The position numbers and the translations under genes were made by a program. A stretch of 9,334 nt of DNA from Frankiaceae bacterium (GTDB lineage Bacteria; Actinomycetota; Actinomycetes; JAVEEJ01), in the NCBI GenBank assembly GCA_030840515.1, contig JAVEEJ010000290.1, positions 1 through 9,334 on the forward strand, given 5' to 3'. Below the pieces are notes generated by a model that saw only the letters and a list, made by a program, of their open reading frames with translations, had not been told where the DNA came from and ran no database searches. Positions within the stretch are counted from its first letter, which is position 1, and each line of letters begins with the position of its first letter. Below are positions 1-5,893 of the stretch, one piece after another.

Positions 1-32
1 GATGGGGTCTCGGGCTGCGTCTCCAGGCTCAT
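1..32 (-). CDS. 5' end of a divergent gene, product unknown (partial)
   Basis: On the minus strand an ATG at 32-30 opens a frame that reads MSLETQPETP and then leaves the window. It faces away from the Lrp/AsnC gene with 77 bases between the two starts, the usual arrangement for an Lrp-type regulator and its target. A purine-rich AAGGG lies about 13 bases upstream, rather far for a ribosome site. Only ten residues are visible, so no family can be assigned. In Streptomyces, close relatives of the neighbouring regulator (HpdA type) lie by hppD, 4-hydroxyphenylpyruvate dioxygenase. That makes hppD a guess from context and not something the sequence shows. Confidence 0.4.
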   Translation of the reverse strand, partial: MSLETQPETP

Positions 33-109
33 GTCCGCAGGATTGCCCTTCAGGACAGGCTGCGCAACACTCGACGCTGAGACTGTGCATATTGCCCAGG
101 AGAGTGACC
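33..109. promoter_or_regulatory. Divergent promoter region between the edge gene and the Lrp/AsnC gene
   Basis: This 77-base gap separates two divergent starts and must hold the promoter of at least one of them. It contains two direct copies of ATTGCCC (42-48 and 91-97), a TGCGCA palindrome (61-66) and an AT-richer CATATT (88-93) that could serve as a -10 box or as part of a regulator site. AGGAG at 98-102 is the ribosome site of the plus-strand gene, seven bases before its ATG. Lrp/AsnC proteins commonly autoregulate and control the divergent neighbour, so an operator here is likely, but the exact site is not evident. Confidence 0.4.
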
Positions 110-565
110 ATGGACGTGCTGGATGCCCAGCTGATTGCGCTGCTGGCCCGTGAGCCGCGCGTCGGAGTGCTCGAGGCGTCGCGTCGCCTCGGAGTTGCCC
201 GCGGCACGGTGCAGGCCAGGCTCGACCGGCTGCAGAGCCGGGGGGTCGTGCGCGGCTTCGGCCCCGACGTCGACCCGGTGGCGCTGGGCTACACGGTGCT
301 CGCGTTCGCCACCCTCGAGATCGCGCAGGGGCACGGGCACGACGTGGTGGAGCACCTGCGCGAGATTCCCGAGGTGCTGGAGGCGCACACGATCACCGGG
401 CCGGGAGACCTGCTGCTGCGGGTGGTCGCGCGCGACAACGCAGACCTGCAGCGGGTCATCGACAGGATCGTGGAGGTGGAGGGCATCGAGCGAACCGCCA
501 CGGTGATCGCGCTCTCGCGTCCTATCGGCTACAACGTGCTGCCGCTGGTGCTGGCCGCCACCTAG
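110..565 (+). CDS. Lrp/AsnC family transcriptional regulator
   Basis: The product is a 151-residue DNA-binding regulator of the feast/famine (Lrp/AsnC) family, which usually senses amino acids or related small molecules and acts as dimers or octamers. Residues 1-50 form the winged helix-turn-helix (LDAQLIALL, then LGVARGTVQARLDRLQSRG). Residues about 58-140 form the RAM ligand-binding domain, with the family signature around ITGPGDLLLRV and ending IALSRPIGYNVLPLV. The length is typical. I chose ATG 110 because AGGAG (98-102) sits seven bases upstream and the protein then begins directly with the HTH; the frame is open further upstream but has no family sequence there. It is divergent from the edge gene and convergent with greA. 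It resembles the HpdA type that controls tyrosine catabolism in Streptomyces, but the ligand and target are unproven. Confidence 0.92.
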   Translation: MDVLDAQLIALLAREPRVGVLEASRRLGVARGTVQARLDRLQSRGVVRGFGPDVDPVALGYTVLAFATLEIAQGHGHDVVEHLREIPEVLEAHTITGPGDLLLRVVARDNADLQRVIDRIVEVEGIERTATVIALSRPIGYNVLPLVLAAT

Positions 566-572
566 CCGCCGT

Positions 573-630
573 ACTCGCTCAGGTGCCATTTCGCCCGCCG
601 ATCGGGCTCCGAAATGGCACTTCAGCGAGT
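573..630. terminator. Long intergenic hairpin, probable bidirectional terminator
   Basis: The arms 573-593 and 610-630 are inverted copies of 21 bases with one C-C mismatch and one G-U pair. An inner stem CCCG/CGGG (594-597 with 603-606) closes a five-base loop, CCGAT. The hairpin lies between the stop codons of the convergent Lrp/AsnC and greA genes, so it can serve both transcripts. There is no T tract on either side, which is common for actinobacterial terminators. The arms are much longer and less GC-rich than a plain terminator (core GTGCCATTTCG), so it may also belong to a dispersed intergenic repeat family. Confidence 0.7.
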
Positions 631-659
631 GGGACCCGGTGACCCTCAAGTGGTGATCG

Positions 660-1163
660 TCAGCCGGCGTAGGGCTTGGCTTCCTTCAGCGTGACGCCGA
701 TGGATGCCCCGTTGGGCGTGCGGTAGGTGACGGTCTCGCCGACCTTGGTCCCGACCAGCGCCTTGCCCAGCGGCGACTGTGCCGAGTAGACCTGCACGTC
801 CGCGGTGCCGACCTCTTCGCGGGACCCGATGAGGAAGGTCTCGGCGTCGTCCTCGTCGTCGTCGTAGACGACGGTCACCACCATCCCCGGCCCGGCGATG
901 CCTGCGGCGACGGGCGCCTCGCCGACCCGCGCGTCGCGCAGCAGCTGGGTGAGCTGGCGGATTCGCGCCTCGAGCTTGCCCTGCTCGTCTTTCGCGGCGT
1001 GATAGCCGCCGTTCTCCTTGAGGTCGCCTTCCTCACGCGCGGCGGCGATCTTCGCGACGACCTCTTCGCGGCGTGGTCCGGAGAGCTCGGCCAGTTCGCC
1101 TTGCAGCCGGTCGTAGGCATCTTGCGTGAGCCAGGTGACGCTCTCGGTGCCGGTGTCTGTCAC
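660..1163 (-). CDS. greA: Transcription elongation factor GreA
   Basis: GreA binds the secondary channel of RNA polymerase and stimulates cleavage of backtracked transcripts, rescuing stalled complexes. The 167-residue protein has the N-terminal coiled coil (about 10-80) with the signature GDLKENGGYHAAKDEQ. The tip acids corresponding to E. coli D41 and E44 are D47 and E50. The C-terminal FKBP-like domain (about 85-165) contains the family stretch SAQSPLGKALVGTKVGETV. Several extra acidic residues (DDDEDDAE) lie in a surface loop of the C-domain. Translation starts at a GTG; only a weak AGG precedes it, and the start is nine bases after the stop of the DUF4307 gene, so the two are probably co-transcribed. 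It ends at the long hairpin shared with the convergent regulator gene. The order DUF4307-greA divergent from mca is conserved in mycobacteria. Confidence 0.95.
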   Translation of the reverse strand: MTDTGTESVTWLTQDAYDRLQGELAELSGPRREEVVAKIAAAREEGDLKENGGYHAAKDEQGKLEARIRQLTQLLRDARVGEAPVAAGIAGPGMVVTVVYDDDEDDAETFLIGSREEVGTADVQVYSAQSPLGKALVGTKVGETVTYRTPNGASIGVTLKEAKPYAG

Positions 1164-1172
1164 GCCGTCAGG

Positions 1173-1577
1173 CTACCTGTCGCCCACGCGGGCGCACCTG
1201 TCGATCTCGCCGGTGACCGGGGTCGCGGAGGTGGCCAACGTGTACACCGAGCTCACCGTCGGCCGGCGGCTGACCGGCAGCTCGAGCGAGCCGTGCCCGA
1301 CGAAGGCACCGTCACGTCCACGGGCCCGGAAGGAGCAGGTGACGGGAAAGTCGCCACTGCGGTGGATGGTGAAGCTGATCACCACGGAGCGCTCGCTCGT
1401 GGCGAACGTGTCCACCTGCCAGGTGACGTCCTTGTGGGCGTGCGCGAGCCCGGCCCAGACCGCCCAGCAGATGCCGCCGAGCAGCAGGAGTGCGAGTACG
1501 GCGACCTGTGCGCGCCGGGGCTTCTTGGGCCCGCCTCCGTAGCGCCGCGCGAGGGCCGCGCTCGCCTGGGCGTCCAT
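1173..1577 (-). CDS. DUF4307 family single-pass membrane protein
   Basis: This 134-residue protein of unknown function matches the actinobacterial DUF4307 family in layout and position (compare Rv1081c). The N-terminus is short and cytoplasmic with a basic GGGPKKPRR, followed by one membrane segment (about 25-45, VAVLALLLLGGICWAVWAGL). A beta-rich domain of about 85 residues lies outside the membrane, containing two cysteines (in VTCSF and DRCAR) that could form a disulfide. I chose ATG 1577 because the basic-hydrophobic N-terminus begins there; the frame stays open upstream only as the shadow of mca. The start is 21 bases from the divergent mca start, and a TATGGT box eight bases upstream suggests a leaderless mRNA. 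It is followed by greA nine bases later, so a role linked to greA or mca is possible but unknown. Confidence 0.8.
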   Translation of the reverse strand: MDAQASAALARRYGGGPKKPRRAQVAVLALLLLGGICWAVWAGLAHAHKDVTWQVDTFATSERSVVISFTIHRSGDFPVTCSFRARGRDGAFVGHGSLELPVSRRPTVSSVYTLATSATPVTGEIDRCARVGDR

Positions 1578-1585
1578 GGCCTGCG

Positions 1586-1591
1586 ACCATA
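1586..1591 (-). promoter_or_regulatory. Predicted -10 box (TATGGT) of DUF4307-greA
   Basis: Read on the minus strand, TATGGT fits the actinobacterial TANNNT -10 pattern and ends eight bases before the ATG at 1577, so transcription could begin at the start codon itself (leaderless). No convincing -35 box is seen 17 bases further up. It lies in the 21-base gap between the divergent DUF4307 and mca starts. Confidence 0.45.
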
Positions 1592-1598
1592 CCGAGCC

Positions 1599-2534
1599 GT
1601 GGCTAGCGAGCGACGTACTGCAGAGCCGGATCGCCTCCGGCTCATGTGCGTGCACGCGCATCCTGACGACGAGTCCAGCAAGGGCGCGGCGACCATGGCG
1701 CGCTACGTCAACGAGGGCGTCGACGTACTCGTGGTCACATGCACCGGCGGGGAGCGCGGCGACATCCTCAACCCGGCGCTGGCCGAGCGCGCCGACATCC
1801 TCGACAACATCCACGAGGTCCGCCGCAAGGAGATGGACGCCGCCCGCGAGATCCTCGGAGTGCGCCAGGAGTGGCTCGGCTTCGTCGACTCCGGCTTCCC
1901 CGACGGCTTGATGGACCCCGACCGCGACCACTCGCTTCCGCTGGACCTGCCCGAGGGCTGCTTCGCCTTGCAGACACTGGAGGACGCCTCACGTCCGCTC
2001 GTCGAGCTCATCCGTCGTGAGCGGCCGCACGTCGTCGTGACCTACGACGAGAACGGCGGCTACCCGCACCCGGACCACATCAAGTGCCACGAGGTGTCGA
2101 TGGAGGCCTTCGAGGCCGCGGGCGATCCCGACCGCTATCCCGGGACCGGCGAGCCGTGGCAGCCGCTCAAGCTCTACTACCACCTGACGTTCCACAAGCA
2201 GCGGCTCGTCGCGCTGCACGACGCGCTGACCGAGCTGCGGATGGAGTCGCCGTACGCCAAGTGGCTCGAGGGCTGGGTCGACAAGCCGGAGGACGAGGCG
2301 CGGCTCACGACGCGGGTGCCGTGCAGCGACTACTTCCACACGCGGGACCGGGCGCTGCTCGCCCACGCGACGCAGGTCGATCCGCAGGGGGCCTGGTTCA
2401 AGGTGCCACTCGACGTGCAGCGATCAGTGTGGCCCACCGAGGACTACCAGCTCGCGCGCTCACACGTCCCCACCGAGCCGCCGGAGGACGACCTGTTCGC
2501 CGGGATCCGCGAGTCGGTGGAGGCGGCGTCATGA
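1599..2534 (+). CDS. mca: Mycothiol S-conjugate amidase Mca
   Basis: Mca is a cytosolic zinc amidase. It cleaves mycothiol S-conjugates of toxins, drugs and electrophiles into a mercapturic acid (AcCys-S-R), which is exported, and GlcN-Ins, which is recycled to mycothiol. The 311-residue protein belongs to the MshB/Mca (PIG-L/LmbE) family. The metal motif HAHPDDE gives zinc ligands H21 and D24 with general base D23. GYPHPDH gives H157 (the proposed acid) and zinc ligand H160. CTGGERGDILNP and RREILGV/QEWLGFVDSG-type segments, and the tail TRVPCSDYFHTRDRALLAHATQVDP, favour Mca over MshB. I chose GTG 1599 because the next start, ATG 1644, would cut into the first beta strand (LRLMCVHAHP). No clear ribosome site precedes either. 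It diverges from DUF4307-greA and overlaps the next gene by ATGA, an arrangement also seen at Rv1080c-Rv1083. Confidence 0.94.
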   Translation: MASERRTAEPDRLRLMCVHAHPDDESSKGAATMARYVNEGVDVLVVTCTGGERGDILNPALAERADILDNIHEVRRKEMDAAREILGVRQEWLGFVDSGFPDGLMDPDRDHSLPLDLPEGCFALQTLEDASRPLVELIRRERPHVVVTYDENGGYPHPDHIKCHEVSMEAFEAAGDPDRYPGTGEPWQPLKLYYHLTFHKQRLVALHDALTELRMESPYAKWLEGWVDKPEDEARLTTRVPCSDYFHTRDRALLAHATQVDPQGAWFKVPLDVQRSVWPTEDYQLARSHVPTEPPEDDLFAGIRESVEAAS

Positions 2535-2734
2535 CGGTGGCGGCGAGCGGTGTAGTCCTGGCCAGCGGGTCGAGCGGTGGAGCGATGGGCTTCCTCGTGA
2601 TCCTGCTGCTGATCCTCGCGACGGTGTTCCTCATCCGCTCGATGTCGAAGCGGCTCGCGAACGTCAGGCGCAACGCGGACAACTGGCCCGACTTACCGGA
2701 CGAGGCACACGAGAGCGACCCGGAAGGCCCCTGA
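2531..2734 (+). CDS. Small single-pass membrane protein downstream of mca
   Basis: This 67-residue protein has a short small-residue-rich N-terminus (about 1-18), one membrane segment (about 19-35, MGFLVILLLILATVFLI), a basic stretch (RSMSKRLANVRR) and an acidic tail rich in D, E and P. By the positive-inside rule the C-terminus is cytoplasmic. It starts at ATG 2531, overlapping the mca stop as ATGA, with GGAGG at 2519-2523 seven bases upstream, so it is translationally coupled to Mca. Rv1083 of M. tuberculosis sits in the same place and is also a small membrane protein. Function is unknown; tethering Mca or passing its product to the membrane is only a guess. There is no cysteine, so it is not itself a thiol enzyme. 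Confidence 0.85.
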   Translation: MTVAASGVVLASGSSGGAMGFLVILLLILATVFLIRSMSKRLANVRRNADNWPDLPDEAHESDPEGP

Positions 2735-2762
2735 GCGGGAGATTGCGGAGCAGGTTGCGGGG

Positions 2763-3668
2763 TCAGGCGGCGGCCGGGTCCGCCGCCGCGTCGCTGATCG
2801 CGATGGGGCGCGTGCTGAGGCGAGTACGCCGACCCGCGAGGTAGGCGCCACCGAGGACGAGCGCGAGCCCGACCGCGGCGCTGACGCCGAACGGCTCGCC
2901 GCGCAGGCTGGCGCCGTAGCCGACGGCGAACACGGGCGCGAGGTAGGTCACCAGCACCGTGCGCTCCGGCCCGACCTCGCCGATCAGCCAGTACATGACG
3001 ACGAAGGCGGCGCCGGTGCCGGCGAGCCCGAGCCCCGCGACCGCGAGCACGCTGGCGAGCGACGGGGTGTGCGCCGGCAGGTCGACCAGCGCAGGCGGGA
3101 CCAGCAAGGCGGAGCTGGACAGCAGCACGCCGCTCAGCAGCGCCATCCGCGGCAGCTCAGGGAAGCGGCGCCCGGTCCACGCCGCGCCAACCGCGTAGCC
3201 CGCGCCGGCGAGGAGCACCATCGCGCAGCCGAGCAGGGCCGCGCCGGACGTGTCGGCCCCGAGCAGCAGGCCGACGCCGGCGATGCCGACGGTGAGGCCG
3301 ATCCACTGCAGGATCGCTGGTCGGGGGCCACCGAGGGCGGGTGCGAGTACGGCGGCCCACAGCGGCGTCGATGCCACGAGCGTGCCGGCGAGCCCGCTGG
3401 AGATCGAGCGCTCACCGATCGCGATCAGCAGCATCGGCGCGGCCTGCTGCACCAGCGCCAGCAGCGCGACTGCCCGCCACCGCCCACGGAGGGCGCGGAG
3501 GTCGCCGCGGCGGGCGGCGATGGCGGTGACGAGCAGCGCGCCGAGCAGGAAGCGAACCTCGGTCAGGAACGCGGGCGAGAACGACTCGAGCGCGATCGAG
3601 ATCAGCAGGTAGGAGGCACCCCAGGTCGCGGCGAGGGCGAGCAGGGCGATGAGGGCACGTCGAGACAC
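2763..3668 (-). CDS. DMT superfamily transporter, EamA family
   Basis: This 301-residue inner-membrane protein has ten predicted hydrophobic segments arranged as two EamA repeats (about 6-135 and 145-280). The opening WGASYLLISIAL and F..EVRFLLGALLV are typical of the first repeat of EamA exporters, and GEVGPERTVLVTYLAPVFAV is typical of the second. Family members mostly export amino acids or other small metabolites; the substrate here is not predictable. I prefer the GTG at 3668 because the protein then starts with a short basic N-terminus and the first membrane helix. A GTG 11 codons upstream (3701) is the alternative. Neither has a good ribosome site. It lies downstream of the Grx-TrxR gene on the same strand with a 121-base gap, and it is convergent with the small membrane protein gene (28 bases between stops). 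Confidence 0.88.
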   Translation of the reverse strand: MSRRALIALLALAATWGASYLLISIALESFSPAFLTEVRFLLGALLVTAIAARRGDLRALRGRWRAVALLALVQQAAPMLLIAIGERSISSGLAGTLVASTPLWAAVLAPALGGPRPAILQWIGLTVGIAGVGLLLGADTSGAALLGCAMVLLAGAGYAVGAAWTGRRFPELPRMALLSGVLLSSSALLVPPALVDLPAHTPSLASVLAVAGLGLAGTGAAFVVMYWLIGEVGPERTVLVTYLAPVFAVGYGASLRGEPFGVSAAVGLALVLGGAYLAGRRTRLSTRPIAISDAAADPAAA

Positions 3669-3745
3669 CCGTCGATCGTTGCGCCCGCATATGTCGCCCA
3701 CAAGCGGATTCCGGACATCACACTGCGAGATCCCGCCGCCGGCGT

Positions 3746-3792
3746 GATCCGACGATTTGAGTGCGATCCGACGAGATGATGCGGTCCGACTA
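3746..3792. repeat. Three short direct repeats (GATCCGACGA) upstream of the EamA gene
   Basis: GATCCGACGA occurs at 3746-3755 and again, exactly, at 3765-3774. A looser copy, GGTCCGACTA, is at 3783-3792 and includes the stop codon of the Grx-TrxR gene. The start-to-start spacing is 19 and 18 bases. A weaker GATCCCGCCG at 3729-3738 may be a decayed fourth copy. The array is about 80-120 bases before the EamA start, so it could bind a regulator of that gene. No inverted repeat strong enough for a terminator is seen in the 3669-3789 gap. Confidence 0.45.
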
Positions 3793-5007
3793 GATCAGCT
3801 GGTGCTCGGCCAGGCCGCGAGGCGACTCGCTGGCGCCGGCCAGAAGCGGCTCGAGGTAGCGGCGAATGCCGAGCGCCACCGCCGCTCCCTCGCCCGCGGC
3901 CGAGGCGGCTTGCTTCGTTGAGCCGGCGCGCACGTCCCCGGCCGCGAAGACTCCCTCGACCGAGGTCTGCAGCGCCGCATCCGTGGTGATGAAGCCGTAG
4001 TCGTCAAGGTCGACGATGCCCTTCACCACCTCGGTGTTCGGCGTCAGGCCGATGAAGACGAATACACCGTGGGGAGTGACCTCGTCGCCGTTGCTGAGCT
4101 TGACCCGTTCTAGCCGTGACTCACCGATGAACTCTGACGGCGAGGCACCGGTGATGATGGAGATCTTCGGGTGCTCTTCCACCTTCTGCACGACGATCTT
4201 CGTCGCCGAGAGCTTGTCGTCGCGGGTCACGATGGTCACGGTGTCCGCGAACTTGGTCAGGAACAGCGACTCCTCACCAGCGCTGTTGCCGCCACCGACG
4301 ACCAGCACGTCCTTGCCGCGGTAGAACGCGCCGTCGCAGGTGGCGCAGAAGTGGACGCCCGCGCCGATGAAGTCCTCTTCGCCGGGGATGCCCAGCCGAC
4401 GGTAGGTCGATCCCAGCGCGACGAGTACGGCGAAGGCGCCGTACTCGCTCCCATCAGATGTCGTGACGCAGCGGTACTTGCCGTCGACGGCGATGCCGGT
4501 GACCTCCTGCGCGGAGAGCACCTCGACGCCGAAGCGCTCGGCCTGCTTGCGCAGCCGGTCGGCGAACTCCGAGCCGCTCACGCCGTCGGGGAACCCGGGG
4601 AAGTTGTCGAGCCGCTCGGTGATGCCGGCCTGGCCCCCGACGCCGCCGCGCTCGATGACGAGCACGTCGAAGCCGTCGCGGGCGCCGTAGAGCGCGGCTG
4701 TGAGCCCGGCGGGACCGCTGCCGACGACGATGAGGTCGTAGAACGTGCGCTTCGCCTTGGTGGTGATCCCCAGCTTCTCGGCGAGCTCGGTGTTGCTCGG
4801 CTCCACCAGCTTGGTGCCGTCGTCGAAGACGATCACCGGGATGATCTGCTTGCCGTCGTTGATCTTCTCGACGAAGGCCATCGCCTCGGCGTCGGCGTCC
4901 ACGTCGATGAACTCGTAGTGCACCCGCTGCTCGCCGAAGAACTGCTTCGCCCGCTTGCAGTCACCGCACCACGCGGTGCCGTACATGGTGATCCCGGTGT
5001 GGCTCAT
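3790..5007 (-). CDS. Fused glutaredoxin/mycoredoxin-like and thioredoxin reductase-like protein
   Basis: The 405-residue protein joins two redox modules. Residues 1-80 are a glutaredoxin/mycoredoxin-like domain with the active site WCGDC (C14, C17) and the IIPVIVF strand carrying the usual Pro57. Residues about 88-390 are a thioredoxin reductase-type flavoprotein: FAD motif GSGPAG (96-101), the GGVGGQAG and NFPGFPDGVSG segments, redox-active CATC (C221, C224), dinucleotide motif GGGNSAGEE (238-246), and the FAD-binding GVFAAGDVR near the end. The likely path is nicotinamide cofactor to FAD, to CATC, to the CGDC site, then a disulfide substrate. The HRRxxxR motif that selects NADPH in classical TrxR reads TRDDKLSA (261-268). 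I chose ATG 5007 over an upstream GTG at 5034, because MSHTGITMYG starts the first strand and TAGCGT lies seven bases upstream. It diverges from the VOC gene. The partner (mycothiol disulfide, a protein disulfide or a peroxidase) is unknown, and it is not a plain trxB. Confidence 0.88.
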   Translation of the reverse strand: MSHTGITMYGTAWCGDCKRAKQFFGEQRVHYEFIDVDADAEAMAFVEKINDGKQIIPVIVFDDGTKLVEPSNTELAEKLGITTKAKRTFYDLIVVGSGPAGLTAALYGARDGFDVLVIERGGVGGQAGITERLDNFPGFPDGVSGSEFADRLRKQAERFGVEVLSAQEVTGIAVDGKYRCVTTSDGSEYGAFAVLVALGSTYRRLGIPGEEDFIGAGVHFCATCDGAFYRGKDVLVVGGGNSAGEESLFLTKFADTVTIVTRDDKLSATKIVVQKVEEHPKISIITGASPSEFIGESRLERVKLSNGDEVTPHGVFVFIGLTPNTEVVKGIVDLDDYGFITTDAALQTSVEGVFAAGDVRAGSTKQAASAAGEGAAVALGIRRYLEPLLAGASESPRGLAEHQLI

Positions 5008-5014
5008 GGGCCAG

Positions 5015-5020
5015 ACGCTA
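5015..5020 (-). promoter_or_regulatory. Predicted -10 box (TAGCGT) of the Grx-TrxR gene
   Basis: On the minus strand TAGCGT fits TANNNT and ends seven bases before the ATG at 5007, so the mRNA is probably leaderless; no purine-rich ribosome site lies before this ATG. A recognisable -35 element is absent (TGCATC is at the 17-base spacing). The same hexamer precedes the divergent VOC gene. Confidence 0.5.
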
Positions 5021-5062
5021 CGGGTCGCCGCCACGCGGATGCACGTTGTCAGCGATGAGGTC

Positions 5063-5068
5063 TAGCGT
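5063..5068 (+). promoter_or_regulatory. Predicted -10 box (TAGCGT) of the VOC gene
   Basis: TAGCGT matches the box before the Grx-TrxR and YyaL-like genes. Transcription starting about seven bases downstream would give a leader of roughly 40 bases that includes the ribosome site AGGAG at 5107-5111. The 109-base gap between divergent starts 5007 and 5117 thus holds two outward-facing copies of the same hexamer, about 42 bases apart. Confidence 0.45.
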
Positions 5069-5106
5069 CAGCGAACGTCTGCACTCATGACACGTCACGC
5101 CTACAC

Positions 5107-5111
5107 AGGAG
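5107..5111 (+). promoter_or_regulatory. Ribosome binding site deciding the VOC start
   Basis: AGGAG lies five bases before ATG 5117. It favours this start over the in-frame ATG at 5087, which has no such site and would add ten residues (MTRHAYTGVP) not expected in the family. Confidence 0.7.
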
Positions 5112-5116
5112 TCCCG

Positions 5117-5875
5117 ATGACCGCCAAGACCAGCTATCAGCCCGGTGAGCCCACCTGGATCGACCTCGCGACGCCCAATATGGACGCGACGATCGCCTTC
5201 TACGCGGGGCTGTTCGGCTGGAAGGCCGGGGAGGACGCCGGGGAGGAGTTCGGCGGCTACCGGATGCTCACCAAGGACGGCAAGAACGTCGCGGGCGTGA
5301 TGCCGGTGATGTACCCCGGGCAGCCCACGGTGTGGAGCTGTTACGTCTCGGTCGACGACGCCGACAAGACCACCGCGCTGGTGACCGAGAACGGTGGCAA
5401 CGTCTTCGCGGCGCCGATGGACGTCGCCGACAACGGTCGGATGGCCGTCTTCGCGGACCCGTCGGGCGCTGCCTTCGGCGTCTGGCAGCCCCACCAGCAC
5501 ATCGGCGCAGAGCTGATCGACGAGGAAGGCACGCTGTCCTGGATCGAGCTGTCGACGCGCGCGCAGGACAAGGTGCTGCCCTTCTACGAGTCGGTGTTCG
5601 GCTGGCAGCCGAAGGTCCAGGAGGGCTACACCGAATTCCAGCTCGGCGGCCGCTCGGTTGCCGGCTGCATGGACATGCCGCCGACCATGCCGGAGCAGAT
5701 GCCGTCCTACTGGATGCCCTACTTCGACGCGCAGAACCCCGGCGCGATGGCGGAGAAGGCTGCCTCGCTCGGTGGCACTGTCGTCGTGCCGCAGACCGAC
5801 ATGGGCGGCGTGCGGTTCAGCGTCGTGCAGGACCCGAACGGCTCGACGTTCGGGCTGCTCAACTCCAACCCCTGA
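5117..5875 (+). CDS. Two-domain VOC (glyoxalase/bleomycin resistance) family protein
   Basis: The 252-residue protein contains two vicinal-oxygen-chelate modules, about 10-125 and 133-250. Each starts with a strand of the type TWIDLATPNMDATIAFYAGLFGW or SWIELSTRAQDKVLPFYESVFGW (start and end residues of these strands are D16 and E144), and each ends with the typical FADPSGAAFGVW or VQDPNGSTFGLL. Layout and length resemble the actinobacterial CFP32/Rv0577 group (about 260 residues), whose enzymatic role is not settled. I see no clear full set of glyoxalase I His/Glu metal ligands, so a methylglyoxal-detoxifying activity should not be assumed. ATG 5117 is chosen for its AGGAG. It diverges from the Grx-TrxR gene and is followed after 30 bases by the YyaL-like gene, which seems to have its own promoter. 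Confidence 0.88.
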   Translation: MTAKTSYQPGEPTWIDLATPNMDATIAFYAGLFGWKAGEDAGEEFGGYRMLTKDGKNVAGVMPVMYPGQPTVWSCYVSVDDADKTTALVTENGGNVFAAPMDVADNGRMAVFADPSGAAFGVWQPHQHIGAELIDEEGTLSWIELSTRAQDKVLPFYESVFGWQPKVQEGYTEFQLGGRSVAGCMDMPPTMPEQMPSYWMPYFDAQNPGAMAEKAASLGGTVVVPQTDMGGVRFSVVQDPNGSTFGLLNSNP

Positions 5876-5893
5876 GTCGCTCGCCCGGTTGCG

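Noticed and set aside
999..1598. An upstream extension of the mca frame (200 codons)
   Set aside because: It overlaps greA and DUF4307 on the other strand, and Mca proteins begin shortly before the HAHPDDE motif.
2735..2762. A possible terminator between the small membrane protein gene and the convergent EamA gene
   Set aside because: The 28 bases contain ATTGCGG and GTTGCGG direct repeats but no inverted repeat able to form a stable stem.
3069..3779. A 236-codon plus-strand frame over the EamA gene
   Set aside because: It is glutamine- and arginine-rich antisense to hydrophobic membrane codons, a typical shadow.
3790..5007. Calling this gene plain trxB
   Set aside because: The N-terminal glutaredoxin-like domain and the missing HRRxxxR motif make the standard name misleading.
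4171..5058. A 295-codon plus-strand frame
   Set aside because: It is antisense to the Grx-TrxR gene; its sequence is a compositional mirror (A, V, E, D, G-rich) with no motif.
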